Positions 1-8,620 of a stretch of 51,635 bases of DNA are shown here, piece by piece. Positions within the stretch are counted from its first letter, which is position 1. The number at the start of each line of letters is the position of its first letter. A program made the translations under genes and the position numbers. Below the pieces are notes generated by a model. The model made no database searches. It was given only the letters and a program-made list of their open reading frames with translations, and was not told the origin of the DNA. The DNA is from an uncultured Pelagibacteraceae bacterium (GTDB lineage: Bacteria > Pseudomonadota > Alphaproteobacteria > Pelagibacterales > Pelagibacteraceae), in contig CABXYN010000008.1 of assembly GCA_902516395.1 (NCBI GenBank), positions 1 through 51,635 of the forward strand, given 5' to 3'.

Positions 1-532
1 TTTGTTTTGCCTCATAAGGAGGCATTGACCATATAGCTGATACCATAGGTATAATATGGAATTTGATAAAATACTCTGACAATTTTAAATTGTCTAAATA
101 GCTGCCTAAGGTAATATTTTCGTTAATTAGATCTTGGTTTTCACTTTGCTTATAAAAACTAATTATAGTAAAAAACATCTTCAAAAATTTTATATTTAAC
201 AAGTTTGATTTATTACTAAAAATTCCAGAAAGACCTTTTCCACAATATTCTATATTTGAGTCTCTAACAGATACTGAGAATGACATATTGCTTTCTTCTA
301 TAGCAATATCATTTTCTTGGAAAAAATTTATTAAATTTGGATAGGTTTTTTTATTAAATACAATAAAGCCTATATCAACAGGGACTATATTATCTCCAAC
401 ATTAACATCAATAGTATGAGAATGACCTCCAAAATGGTCTTCTTTCTCAAATAGATCTACTTTATATTTTTTAGATAAACTATACGCTGCACTTAGACCT
501 GATATACCAGAGCCTATAATAGCTAATTTCAT
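1..532 (-). CDS. FAD-dependent amine oxidase-like protein, N-terminal part (cut by window edge)
   Basis: The reading frame runs from an ATG at 532 off the left edge, giving the first 177 residues. It opens with a Rossmann FAD-binding motif (IGSGISGLSAAY, residues 6-17) and continues with FEKEDHFGGHSHT, typical of the NAD/FAD-binding amine-oxidase-like family (COG2907 type). The start overlaps the stop of the upstream EamA gene as TAATG, so it is translationally coupled and is the last visible gene of the pxpB-pxpC-eamA operon. Members of this family often sit beside DUF1365 and cyclopropane-synthase-like methyltransferases; whether that holds here lies outside the window. Substrate unknown. 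Confidence 0.8.
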   Translation of the reverse strand, partial: MKLAIIGSGISGLSAAYSLSKKYKVDLFEKEDHFGGHSHTIDVNVGDNIVPVDIGFIVFNKKTYPNLINFFQENDIAIEESNMSFSVSVRDSNIEYCGKGLSGIFSNKSNLLNIKFLKMFFTIISFYKQSENQDLINENITLGSYLDNLKLSEYFIKFHIIPMVSAIWSMPPYEAKQ

Positions 533-1410
533 TATTGAGGATTATATTTATTTTCTTTTGTAAAAGATGAGACAAATTGTAGAAAAACTGCAAAAATTAT
601 AATGCTTCCTCCTATTAATACGTAGAATGAAGGGTTTTCATTTACAAATAGCCAAGCCCAAAGAGGACCAAGTATTGCCTCTGTAAGCATTATTATGCCA
701 ACCATAGCTGATAGAGTTTTTCTCGCACCAATTGTTATTAAGATAAAGCCAAGTCCTATTTGAAATGTCCCAGACAAAAATGCCAAAAACATATCATTTA
801 AAGATATAGAAATTTTTGTTGAAGCTAAAAAACCTATTATCATTGCAACTATTCCTGCAACTAATTGTAAGGGTACCATATCCACATGAGGATATCTTCT
901 TACAATTAAAATTAGAGTTGCAAAGGTAATTGGCATAACAAATGCAACAATATTTCCAGACATTTGTCCACTTGATAGAGTATTTCCTAGCATTAAAATT
1001 AATCCAGAAATTGCTAAAATAATAGAAGCTAAAGTAATTTTTGAAATTTTTTCTTTCAAAAAAAAATATCCAAATATCGCTAAGAAAATTGTTTGTGTTT
1101 GTATTATGAAATTTGTATTTGCAACAGTAGTATTGTACATAGCGTAAACGTAACTGCTAAATCCAATACCCAATATAATTCCACCAATTAAGCCAGGAAT
1201 TCCCGATACATAAATTTTTTTAAATACCTCTCCTTTGTAAGTTACAATTAAAAAAATAGTTACAACAATTATAAAAAAAACCTGTCTCCAAAATAAGATT
1301 TGCCATAAAGTTGATCCTTCAAATGATTTGACAATCAACCCACCAAAACTAAGACAAAATGCGCCAAAGAAGATTAATAATGGACCTGGTAGCTTTGAAA
1401 TAAAATTCAT
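532..1410 (-). CDS. EamA/DMT-family membrane transporter
   Basis: The 292-residue protein is almost entirely hydrophobic, with about ten membrane segments in two similar halves, the layout of drug/metabolite transporters (EamA domains roughly at residues 10-140 and 150-280). It begins at an ATG overlapping the pxpC stop as ATGA, so it is coupled to the 5-oxoprolinase genes. Family members export or import small metabolites such as amino acids. Position next to pxpBC suggests a role linked to 5-oxoproline or related amino-acid products, which is inference only. The last hydrophobic helix is followed by a short lysine-containing cytoplasmic tail. Confidence 0.88.
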   Translation of the reverse strand: MNFISKLPGPLLIFFGAFCLSFGGLIVKSFEGSTLWQILFWRQVFFIIVVTIFLIVTYKGEVFKKIYVSGIPGLIGGIILGIGFSSYVYAMYNTTVANTNFIIQTQTIFLAIFGYFFLKEKISKITLASIILAISGLILMLGNTLSSGQMSGNIVAFVMPITFATLILIVRRYPHVDMVPLQLVAGIVAMIIGFLASTKISISLNDMFLAFLSGTFQIGLGFILITIGARKTLSAMVGIIMLTEAILGPLWAWLFVNENPSFYVLIGGSIIIFAVFLQFVSSFTKENKYNPQ

Positions 1411-2366
1411 TTAATATTGGAAATCAAATTTTGAGTTTTCATCTCATACAACTTAAAAATAGTTTCTGCATCTTTTAAATTAATTTCTTTAAATTTAATT
1501 TTTGATCCTGGAGGTATTTGTACTAGTTTGTCATAATCAGCACTTATTACAACTCCAATCTTAGGATAACCTCCTATGGTTCCATGATCAGAGAGCATAA
1601 TTATTGGATCCCCATCTGCAGTAATTTGGATAACACCCTTCACTAAACCTTCTGACTTTATATTTGTATTTTTAATATTATTAATCTTAGGTCCTTTAAG
1701 TCTTATACCCATACGGTCACTTAATTTGGTTACATTAAATTCATTACTAAAAAATGAGCCTATTGCATCCTTTGAAAAATAATCAAAATGGGGTCCTTTT
1801 ATTATTCTAATATTTTCAATTTTAGAATTTAGATATTCTATTTTATTTTTTGGCAGGAATTTTTTTATATTTTTTAATTTAATTATTTGTCCTGTCTCAA
1901 GTTTTTCCCCACTATTTGCGCCAATTTTTGCCTTAGTATTTGTAGAACAACTATTTAAATAATAATCTACCTCAAATGTGCCTCCAATGGATAAATAACC
2001 ATATACTGATCGATTAGTAGACAGTATATCTAAGCAATCATTATTTTCTAAAACAATATTTTCGTAACAACTAAACTCTAAATTTTTGTTTTTTCTTATA
2101 ATTTTAAAATTAACGTCTCCAGTAACATTGATAGAGATATTTTCGCCTATATATTTCAATTTTGGACCTTGATATGCAAATTCTAGGACCGGATTATTTA
2201 TTCTATTATTTGAAATAGTATTTGCTAATAAAAAATTCCTATTATCCATTGCTCCACTAAAAGGTATGCCTATGTGATAAAAATTATTTCTACCATTGTC
2301 TTGAAATGTAGAATTGATACCTGGTCGTAATACCTCAAAATAGTTTTTATTCATATTTTTTTTCAT
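1407..2366 (-). CDS. pxpC: 5-oxoprolinase subunit C (biotin-dependent carboxyltransferase/KipA-like)
   Basis: The 319-residue protein matches the PxpC/KipA (AHS2) family: QDNGRNNFYHIGIPFSGAMD near the N terminus, then ANSGEKLETGQ in the middle and SDRMGIRLKGP with DHGTIGGYPKIGVV in the C-terminal half. With PxpB and PxpA it forms the ATP-dependent enzyme that opens 5-oxoproline to glutamate. The ATG at 2366 overlaps the pxpB stop by 20 bases; a second ATG (residue 5, at 2354) would shorten the overlap to 8 bases and is equally possible. It is the second gene of the leftward operon pxpB-pxpC-eamA. Confidence 0.9.
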   Translation of the reverse strand: MKKNMNKNYFEVLRPGINSTFQDNGRNNFYHIGIPFSGAMDNRNFLLANTISNNRINNPVLEFAYQGPKLKYIGENISINVTGDVNFKIIRKNKNLEFSCYENIVLENNDCLDILSTNRSVYGYLSIGGTFEVDYYLNSCSTNTKAKIGANSGEKLETGQIIKLKNIKKFLPKNKIEYLNSKIENIRIIKGPHFDYFSKDAIGSFFSNEFNVTKLSDRMGIRLKGPKINNIKNTNIKSEGLVKGVIQITADGDPIIMLSDHGTIGGYPKIGVVISADYDKLVQIPPGSKIKFKEINLKDAETIFKLYEMKTQNLISNIK

Positions 2367-3021
2367 ATTCTAGTTTAGAAATTGGATAAAATGATATTGT
2401 ATCACCTGGATTAATTAGATTTGGTTCAGTATTTTTTTTATTATCAAAAATATCAACCGGTGTTTTACCAATTATATTCCAACCACCTGGACTTTCAAAA
2501 GTATAAATATTACAAAATTGCTCTGTTATACCTATAGAATTTTTTGGGACTTTAACTCTTGGTGTTTTTAAACGTTTTGCAAAAAGAGATTTATCCATAT
2601 CTCCTAGGAATGGCATTCCCGCAATAAAACCTGTCATATAACAATAATAATTTTTTGAAAAGAATGTTTCATAAATTTTTGCTTCATTTATTTTTAATAA
2701 TTTTTGTAAACGTTTTATATCTAGTGCAAATTCCTCTGCACAACAAACTGGGATTTTAATTAGATTATTTTTTGAATTATTATTTTTTTTTAAATCTAAA
2801 TTTTCAACTTGTTTTTTTAATTTAGCATAACTCGTAAGTTTTAAATCGAAACTGATTACTAGTTTATTATAACTTGGTGTAATATTTGTAATACCTAAAA
2901 AATTACTATCTCTTAAATTATTAAAATAATTTATAACATTTCTGTTTATTTCTTTATTTACCTCAGTACCAAAGTCACAGTACAATGCTGCGTCACCAAG
3001 ATTTGATATATTTTTAATCAT
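2347..3021 (-). CDS. pxpB: 5-oxoprolinase subunit B (KipI-like)
   Basis: The 224-residue protein belongs to the PxpB/KipI (AHS1) family. Recognisable parts are LGDAALYCDFG near the N terminus, GFIAGMPFLGDMD (normally GFxPGFPYLG), TPRVKVPKNSIGI, and SPGGWNIIGKTPV near the C terminus. It is the partner subunit of PxpC in ATP-dependent 5-oxoprolinase. It starts the leftward operon, only 27 bases from the divergent pxpA start, so its promoter must overlap the pxpA coding region or its start. Proline to methionine in the PGFP-like motif is a small departure from the usual family pattern. Confidence 0.9.
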   Translation of the reverse strand: MIKNISNLGDAALYCDFGTEVNKEINRNVINYFNNLRDSNFLGITNITPSYNKLVISFDLKLTSYAKLKKQVENLDLKKNNNSKNNLIKIPVCCAEEFALDIKRLQKLLKINEAKIYETFFSKNYYCYMTGFIAGMPFLGDMDKSLFAKRLKTPRVKVPKNSIGITEQFCNIYTFESPGGWNIIGKTPVDIFDNKKNTEPNLINPGDTISFYPISKLEYEKKYE

Positions 3022-3048
3022 GTCATGTTATACTTTAAGCTTTATAGT

Positions 3049-3822
3049 ATGGAAATTAATTTAAATTGTGATTTAGGTGAAAAATCAAAGCATCATTCAA
3101 ATGAGAATGATCCCGATTTACTCAAAATAGTAAACTCTGCAAATGTGGCTTGTGGGTACCATGCTGGAGATGAGGAAACTATGAGAGAAGTTGTAGAGAT
3201 TTCAAAGCAAAATAATGTAAGTATTGGTGCACATCCATCTTTCAATGATCCAGAGAACTTCGGAAGAAAAAGGATTAATCTTGGTGCTGATGAGATTTCT
3301 AAGCTTTTAAAAGATCAATATGAAATTTTGCAAAATATTGCCATTAAATTAGATGAAAAAGTTTCTCATATTAAACCACATGGAGCCTTGAATAATATGG
3401 CTTGTGAAGACCTTGAACTAGCAACAATTTTAGCAAAAACTATTTATAGTATTGATAAAGATATAATCTATTTAGTACCAACAGGTTCAAAAATGGAAAT
3501 TGCAGCTAAAAAATTAAATATGAAAATTGCATGTGAAATTTTTGCAGATAGAAATTATGAAGACGATGGAACGCTTGTATCAAGAAGTAAGGATCATGCC
3601 CTAATAACTGATCCCGAGCGAGCTAAAGAACATGTATTCAATATGGTAAAAAATCAAACCCTTAATTGTCACAGTGGAAAACAAATACCTTGTGAAATCG
3701 ATTCAATTTGCATACATGGAGATAATGCAAACTCTCTTTCGACTGCAAAGCAGGTAAGAGAAAACTTGATAAAAAATAATTTAGAATTAAAGCCTCTAAA
3801 TAAAATGGAAAAGTTTATATAA
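3049..3822 (+). CDS. pxpA: 5-oxoprolinase subunit A (LamB/YcsF family)
   Basis: The protein opens with EINLNCDLGE, the hallmark start of LamB/YcsF proteins, then shows ANVACGYHAGD, GAHPSFNDPENFGRK, VSHIKPHGALNN and CIHGDN. It is the lactamase subunit that acts with PxpBC to convert 5-oxoproline to glutamate. I chose the ATG at 3049 because family proteins start within a few residues of this motif; an upstream in-frame ATG at 3025 would add eight non-conserved residues and lie almost on the pxpB start. The gene is divergent from pxpB instead of being in the usual single operon, and is followed after two bases by a small TPR gene. Confidence 0.92.
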   Translation: MEINLNCDLGEKSKHHSNENDPDLLKIVNSANVACGYHAGDEETMREVVEISKQNNVSIGAHPSFNDPENFGRKRINLGADEISKLLKDQYEILQNIAIKLDEKVSHIKPHGALNNMACEDLELATILAKTIYSIDKDIIYLVPTGSKMEIAAKKLNMKIACEIFADRNYEDDGTLVSRSKDHALITDPERAKEHVFNMVKNQTLNCHSGKQIPCEIDSICIHGDNANSLSTAKQVRENLIKNNLELKPLNKMEKFI

Positions 3823-3824
3823 TT

Positions 3825-4304
3825 ATGATTAAAAAACTATTTACTCTTCTCATATTCTTTTTTTTAACTGTTGAAACTTTTGCTGCTGGAACAAGTTCAT
3901 CAGATAAAAAACCAAGCTATAAAAATGCTGTAAAAATAATTGAAGCTGCTAAGAAATATGAATCCAAAAATAAAATGGATAAAGCATTAAAAAGATACGA
4001 AAAAGCTCAAAAAATTTTATTAAAACTCGACAAAGAAAAGCCCTTACAAGCTGATACGCTAAACTATCTAGGTTTTACAACTAGAAAACTTGGGGACTTT
4101 GAGGCAGGAGAAAAATATTATTTGTTAGGTTTGCAAGTCGATCCAAAGCATGTTGGTATAAATGAATATTTAGGTGAATTATATGTTGTAACCAACAGAA
4201 TTGATTTAGCAAAAGAAAGATTGGAAATTTTGAAAAGCTGTAATTGTGAAGAGTATCAAGAGTTAAAGGAAATTATTGAAGGAACAAAAAAATCAAAATA
4301 CTAA
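3825..4304 (+). CDS. Secreted or periplasmic small TPR-repeat protein
   Basis: The 159-residue protein has a signal peptide (hydrophobic residues 5-20 ending AAG) and then at least two tetratricopeptide-like helical pairs, around residues 43-75 and 77-140 (for example LNYLGFTTRKLGDFEAGEKYY). TPR domains mediate protein contacts; no catalytic motif is present. A near-terminal CNCEE gives two closely spaced cysteines. It follows pxpA with a two-base gap, so it is co-transcribed, but a functional link to 5-oxoproline is not evident. Its stop overlaps the stop of dctM on the other strand by four bases. Confidence 0.8.
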   Translation: MIKKLFTLLIFFFLTVETFAAGTSSSDKKPSYKNAVKIIEAAKKYESKNKMDKALKRYEKAQKILLKLDKEKPLQADTLNYLGFTTRKLGDFEAGEKYYLLGLQVDPKHVGINEYLGELYVVTNRIDLAKERLEILKSCNCEEYQELKEIIEGTKKSKY

Positions 4305-5611
4305 TTGATATTTTGAATCATTTGTTCGGGCATCCATAAAGCGATTTGCGGAAACAGTACAATCAGTAGAACTGCAAAAATCATTAATAAAAATAATGGA
4401 AAGGCACTTTTTGCTATGAACCCCATATCTTTATTTGCCATTCCTTGAAGAACAAATAGATTAAAACCAACAGGTGGTGTAATTTGAGCCATTTCTACAA
4501 CGATAACTAAAAATATTCCGAACCAAATCATATCAAAACCTGCCTGCCTTATCATTGGCTCAATTATTGCCATTGTAAGAACAACTGCAGAAATTCCATC
4601 AAGAAACATCCCAAGAATTATGTAAAAAATCATTAATACAAATATTAAAACATACGGTGATAACTCCATATTCTGTATCCACAATGCTAGATTTCTGGGC
4701 AAACCTGTAAATCCCATAGCAAGTGACAAGAATGTTGCCCCAGCTAAAATAAAAGCAATCATACAAGAAGTTTTAGTTGCTCCAAGCAATGAGTCTTTAA
4801 ATGTTTTTATAGTTAAGCTCTTTTGAAAATAAGAGAGAATTAAAGCTCCAACAACACCTAAAGATGCTGCCTCAGTTGCTGTTGCTATACCAGTGTAAAT
4901 TGAACCTATCACACCAAGTATTAATAAAATAATTGGAATTAATTGTTTGGATTTATTTAGTTTATTTAAAAATGAAAAATTTTCATAGTTAGTTGGCATT
5001 TTGTTTTTATTTAATAAAGACCAAACAATTACATAGCTCATAAAGATTAGAGCAATCAATATTCCTGGAATTATTCCAGCTATAAAAAGTTTTGCAATTG
5101 ATTCTTGAACAGTTACACCATAAATGATTAGAATTATCGAAGGTGGAATTAAAAGACCTAAAGTTCCTGAACCTGCCAAACTTCCAAGCAAAATTTTTTC
5201 AGGATATTTTCTTTTTCTTAGTTCTGGAATTGACATTTTTCCAACTGTAGCAACTGTAGCAGCAGATGACCCTGAAATAGCTGCAAACAAAGCACAGCCA
5301 ACTACATTAACGTGTATCAAACCTCCTGGTAATTTCTGAAGCCAAGGAGCCAATCCTTCAAATAAATTTTCTGATAATTTTGTTCTAAAAAGAATTTCTC
5401 CCATCCACACAAATAATGGTAATGCTGTTAGTGTCCATGATGAAGAAGCTCCCCATATAGTTGTGGCCATCGCATCACCTACTGGTCTAGAGGTAAACAA
5501 CATCATACCTATTGAAGATACCCCAACCATGCTGATAGCTACCCATATCCCAGATCCTAAAAAAAATAGTAAAACACTAATAAAAAAAAATGCTAATAAA
5601 ATTTCAATCAT
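4301..5611 (-). CDS. dctM: TRAP transporter large permease, DctM family
   Basis: The 436-residue membrane protein has about 12 hydrophobic segments and typical DctM sequence such as SGSSAATVATVGKMSIPE and PPSIILIIYGV in the first half and TPPVGFNLFVLQG near the C terminus. It is the sodium-coupled channel subunit of a TRAP uptake system for an organic acid or similar solute. Its start overlaps the dctQ stop by eight bases. It is the last gene of dctP-dctQ-dctM and meets the TPR gene tail to tail. The substrate cannot be read from the sequence. Confidence 0.93.
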   Translation of the reverse strand: MIEILLAFFFISVLLFFLGSGIWVAISMVGVSSIGMMLFTSRPVGDAMATTIWGASSSWTLTALPLFVWMGEILFRTKLSENLFEGLAPWLQKLPGGLIHVNVVGCALFAAISGSSAATVATVGKMSIPELRKRKYPEKILLGSLAGSGTLGLLIPPSIILIIYGVTVQESIAKLFIAGIIPGILIALIFMSYVIVWSLLNKNKMPTNYENFSFLNKLNKSKQLIPIILLILGVIGSIYTGIATATEAASLGVVGALILSYFQKSLTIKTFKDSLLGATKTSCMIAFILAGATFLSLAMGFTGLPRNLALWIQNMELSPYVLIFVLMIFYIILGMFLDGISAVVLTMAIIEPMIRQAGFDMIWFGIFLVIVVEMAQITPPVGFNLFVLQGMANKDMGFIAKSAFPLFLLMIFAVLLIVLFPQIALWMPEQMIQNIN

Positions 5612-6092
5612 AATTATTAACTATTTTTAAAATTAATTGATGAAAGACACATATAAAAAATAATAATGAACCAATTGCTACACTTGATTGAGGTATCCAA
5701 ATTAAAATTTCATCGGCTCCTTCACTTCTTTCTTGAAACTCATAAGATATCTTTAACATTTTAAGAAAATAAAAGGCCATATATCCTGAAAAAATAGATG
5801 CAACACTTAAACTCCAAATTTCTAGAAACTTTTTTCTTAAATTAGTGGCTTTTTCTAAAAATAATGTAATCCTTATATGGCCTCCATTAACAAAAGTGTA
5901 TGAAAGAGCAAAAAATGAGGAAGCTGCCATACAGTAACCAGAATACTCAGCTAAACCTCTTACATAGAAACCAATCATTCTTGAGGCAACTCCAGTTAAA
6001 ATAAAAACTGCTATCAAAATTAAAAAAAAAGCAGCTATATATCCTGAAAAATTATAGAGATTATTTAAAGATTTATTAATTTTTTGTAACAT
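5604..6092 (-). CDS. dctQ: TRAP transporter small permease, DctQ family
   Basis: The 162-residue protein has four hydrophobic helices and the DctQ signature around residues 60-95 (SSFFALSYTFVNGGHIRITLF). It links the binding protein to the DctM permease. Its ATG at 6092 directly abuts the U-tract side of a strong hairpin, so ribosome binding must occur on or right beside the hairpin's 3' arm. No purine-rich ribosome site is seen in front of it. It overlaps dctM by eight bases. Confidence 0.9.
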   Translation of the reverse strand: MLQKINKSLNNLYNFSGYIAAFFLILIAVFILTGVASRMIGFYVRGLAEYSGYCMAASSFFALSYTFVNGGHIRITLFLEKATNLRKKFLEIWSLSVASIFSGYMAFYFLKMLKISYEFQERSEGADEILIWIPQSSVAIGSLLFFICVFHQLILKIVNNYD

Positions 6093-6121
6093 AAAAAAGG
6101 CCGTTTTTTTAAACGGCCTTT
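6093..6121 (-). terminator. Intra-operon terminator/attenuator hairpin between dctP and dctQ
   Basis: An 11-bp perfect stem (AAAGGCCGTTT at 6096-6106 with AAACGGCCTTT at 6111-6121) and a four-base loop are followed, in the minus-strand transcript, by six U residues. This is a classic intrinsic terminator. It sits after the dctP stop and ends at the dctQ start codon, so most transcripts should stop after the binding-protein gene while read-through supplies the permease. It may also protect the dctP 3' end. Confidence 0.88.
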
Positions 6122-6136
6122 CTCATTATATTAATT

Positions 6137-7108
6137 TTATTTGTAAGCAGCAAGTACGCTAGCTCCTGTTTTGCCAGCCTTTTTCTTCCATTCCTTTGCC
6201 ATTTTTTTTCCAACTTTTTGGAAATGTTTTTCTAAATCAGCGTTTACTTTGCCTACTGTCATTCCTGCAGCAGCTAAAGCTTTTTTATCCTCAATATTTC
6301 CAACTCTAGAAAGCATCCAACCTTTTTCTTCTGCAGCAGTTGCTTCTTTCATTATTAGATTTTGAGTATCTGCATCTAGCTTGTTCCAAGATCCTCTATG
6401 AGCTACTACCATATTTTTTGGAAACCAAGCAGCTATATCATAGAAATATTTTACTCCGTTCTCCCAAATTTTACTATTTTTTCCAGTAGTTGGTGAAGTA
6501 ATCATGCTCTCAACTGCCCCAGTTGAAAATGCTTGGCTTATCTCTGCAGCTTCAATTTTTGTTGGAGCCATACCAGTAAGTTCTGCAATTCTAATTGTTG
6601 CTGAATTATAAGCTCTAAATTTTAAACCTTGTAAATCTGAAACACTATTAATCTCGTTTTTACTGTACAAACCTTGTGCAGGCCATGGCACAGCATACAA
6701 AAATACCAATCCTTTTTGGCTCAAGCTTTCTATGATTGCTGGTTTCGATGCTTGATAAAGTTTCATTGCATCATCATATGATGTTGCTAAAAATGGTTGC
6801 GAATCAATCTCAAGAATTGGATCTACTTTTCCTAGAGCTGACATAAATCTCTCGCCCATTTGAGCTTGTCCAGTTCTGACAGCTCTAAAGATTTCTCCAC
6901 CTTTAAATAATGATCCTCCAGGGTGAGTTACAATAGTTAATTTACCTCCACTTTTTTCTGAAACGTTTTTAGCAAATTCTGCAGCATTAGCAGAATGAAA
7001 ATTGCTTGCACCATAAGCTAAAGCCATATCCCACTTCTCAGCAGCATTTACGTTAGCAGTTAACAAAACAGAAAATAAAATAGAAATTAAAGTTTTTAAA
7101 TTTTTCAT
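6137..7108 (-). CDS. dctP: TRAP transporter solute-binding protein, DctP family
   Basis: The 323-residue protein has a signal peptide (about residues 1-22, cleavage after VNA) and the DctP pattern: FKGGEIFRAVRTGQAQMG, LKFRAYNSATIRIAELTGM and ISQAFSTGAVESM, where the arginine of LKFRAY usually contacts the substrate carboxylate. It binds the solute in the periplasm and hands it to DctQM. A strong Shine-Dalgarno sequence (AAGGAGG) lies six bases before the ATG, and a terminator follows the gene, both consistent with much higher expression than the permease. Substrate unknown. Confidence 0.93.
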   Translation of the reverse strand: MKNLKTLISILFSVLLTANVNAAEKWDMALAYGASNFHSANAAEFAKNVSEKSGGKLTIVTHPGGSLFKGGEIFRAVRTGQAQMGERFMSALGKVDPILEIDSQPFLATSYDDAMKLYQASKPAIIESLSQKGLVFLYAVPWPAQGLYSKNEINSVSDLQGLKFRAYNSATIRIAELTGMAPTKIEAAEISQAFSTGAVESMITSPTTGKNSKIWENGVKYFYDIAAWFPKNMVVAHRGSWNKLDADTQNLIMKEATAAEEKGWMLSRVGNIEDKKALAAAGMTVGKVNADLEKHFQKVGKKMAKEWKKKAGKTGASVLAAYK

Positions 7109-7163
7109 TAATCCTCCTTATTTTTAAAAAAATACATCTGATTATGTATTATTTGTTAAATCA

Positions 7164-7179
7164 ATAGAAAATTTTCTAT
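7164..7179. promoter_or_regulatory. 16-bp perfect palindrome between divergent dctP and the TerC-family gene
   Basis: ATAGAAAATTTTCTAT is a perfect inverted repeat in the 114-base divergent control region. It lies upstream of both genes, about 55 bases before the dctP start and just before the -35 of the rightward promoter. It looks like a dimeric regulator's operator. It is AT-rich, so chance occurrence is not negligible, and no regulator gene is next to it. Confidence 0.4.
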
Positions 7180-7185
7180 GTTTTA

Positions 7186-7213
7186 TTGAAAAATAAGAAA
7201 ATACTACTATTAT
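7186..7213 (+). promoter_or_regulatory. Predicted sigma-70 promoter of the TerC-family gene
   Basis: TTGAAA (7186-7191) and TATTAT (7208-7213) are 16 bases apart. The expected transcription start, near 7220, is only about three bases before the predicted TTG start codon, implying a leaderless or nearly leaderless message. Confidence 0.45.
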
Positions 7214-7222
7214 ACAGTCACT

Positions 7223-7837
7223 TTGATCGAAGAAGCCCTTATTTTACTACAAATTATATTTATAAATATAATTTTAACTGCAGATAATGCCATAATAATT
7301 GGACTTATCGCATCTAATTTTGTCCCTAAAAATAGAAAAAAAATTATATTTTGGGGGGTGGTAGGGGCTTTAGTATTTAAAGTTTTATTTGCAGTATTTG
7401 CAACATATTTATTCAAATTTTACTTTATAAAAATTCTAGGAGGTTTGCTGTTAATTTGGATAGTTAACGATTTAAGAAAAGATCTTTTACAAGTTCAAAA
7501 GCAAACTAGATCACCTACAAAAAAATCTTTAGAACCATCATTTGCTAAGGGTATGTACAAGGTGCTTTTTGCAGATATTACGATTAGTTTCGATAATGTT
7601 ATAGGTGTTGTCGGGGCTTCTAAGGGTAACTTTGGATTTATGATTTTTGGTTTAATTTTATCTGTAGTACTTACTGGTGCAATGGCCACCTATTTAGCAA
7701 ATTATGTCCAGAAACATTTATGGGTCGTCTATGTTGGAATGGCATTTATTCTTATACTCGCAATACAACTTATTATTGGAGGGCTTGTAGACTTAGAAAT
7801 TTTAAATATTAATGAACAGTTTAAAAAATATTTTTAA
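7223..7837 (+). CDS. TerC/YjbE-family integral membrane protein (putative metal exporter)
   Basis: The 204-residue protein has about seven hydrophobic segments and two copies of the family's acidic membrane motif, TADNAIIIGL near residue 22 and SFDNVIGVVG near residue 130. TerC/YjbE proteins are linked to manganese or calcium efflux, including metal loading of exported proteins; that is family knowledge, not shown here. The start is a TTG at 7223; no in-frame ATG lies near it, and the family N terminus begins here. Its end overlaps the panB stop on the other strand by four bases. Confidence 0.85.
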   Translation: MIEEALILLQIIFINIILTADNAIIIGLIASNFVPKNRKKIIFWGVVGALVFKVLFAVFATYLFKFYFIKILGGLLLIWIVNDLRKDLLQVQKQTRSPTKKSLEPSFAKGMYKVLFADITISFDNVIGVVGASKGNFGFMIFGLILSVVLTGAMATYLANYVQKHLWVVYVGMAFILILAIQLIIGGLVDLEILNINEQFKKYF

Positions 7838-8610
7838 TAAGAATATTTAATTGATGGATATGAGCCTTTCTTAACATCTAATTTAAATTTTTTAACTGCA
7901 TTTCTTACATTACTTTTCAAATTAGTATATTTTTTTACAAATTTGACTTTTGTATCCGTTAAACCCAATAAATCATCTGTGACTAAAATCTGACCATCAC
8001 AAAAATTTGATGAACCTATCCCTATTGTTGGAACATTAATCGACTCAGTAATTTCTTTTGAAACTTTTTTTTCAATACATTCTAAAACAATTGCAAATAC
8101 TCCAGCATCTTCTAATGACTTCGAATCTTTTAACAAATTTTTTTTTTCTAAATCTGTTTTACCTTTGTATCTGAATTTACCTCTTACAGTCTGTGGTGTT
8201 ATACCTATATGACCCATCACAGGAATTTTATATTTAATTAAATGTTTTACGATTTCTATAATTTTTTTTCCTCCTTCCAATTTTATGCCATCACATTTTG
8301 TTTCTTTCATCACTTTTTTACAATTTTTAAGCGCTTGTGATTTATTTTTGTATGTATTGAAAGGCATGTCTACAATCATTAAACTTTTTTTAACTCCTTT
8401 TCTTACACTCTTGGAATGTTCAATCATCATTAATAAATTTACTTTTCTTGTGGTTTCAAAATTATATAAAACTGAACCCAATGAATCACCCACAAGTATT
8501 AAATCTGCGTAGTTATCAATCTCTTCTGCTATATTTTTTGAATAAGCAGTTAAACAAACAATTTTTGACTTATTTTTTTTAAGAACAAGCCTACTTATTT
8601 TTGTAAGCAT
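7834..8610 (-). CDS. panB: 3-methyl-2-oxobutanoate hydroxymethyltransferase
   Basis: The 258-residue protein fits PanB: LTAYSKNIAEEID, LVGDSLGSVLYNFETT (Asp42 a metal ligand), IVDMPFNTY, GIKLEGG, VMGHIGITPQTV and PTIGIGSSNFCDGQILV in the expected order. It transfers a hydroxymethyl group from methylene-tetrahydrofolate to 2-oxoisovalerate in pantothenate synthesis. It is the last gene of the long leftward run starting at psd, ten bases after gloA. PanC is not in the window. Confidence 0.93.
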   Translation of the reverse strand: MLTKISRLVLKKNKSKIVCLTAYSKNIAEEIDNYADLILVGDSLGSVLYNFETTRKVNLLMMIEHSKSVRKGVKKSLMIVDMPFNTYKNKSQALKNCKKVMKETKCDGIKLEGGKKIIEIVKHLIKYKIPVMGHIGITPQTVRGKFRYKGKTDLEKKNLLKDSKSLEDAGVFAIVLECIEKKVSKEITESINVPTIGIGSSNFCDGQILVTDDLLGLTDTKVKFVKKYTNLKSNVRNAVKKFKLDVKKGSYPSIKYSY

Positions 8611-8620
8611 AAATACTTAG

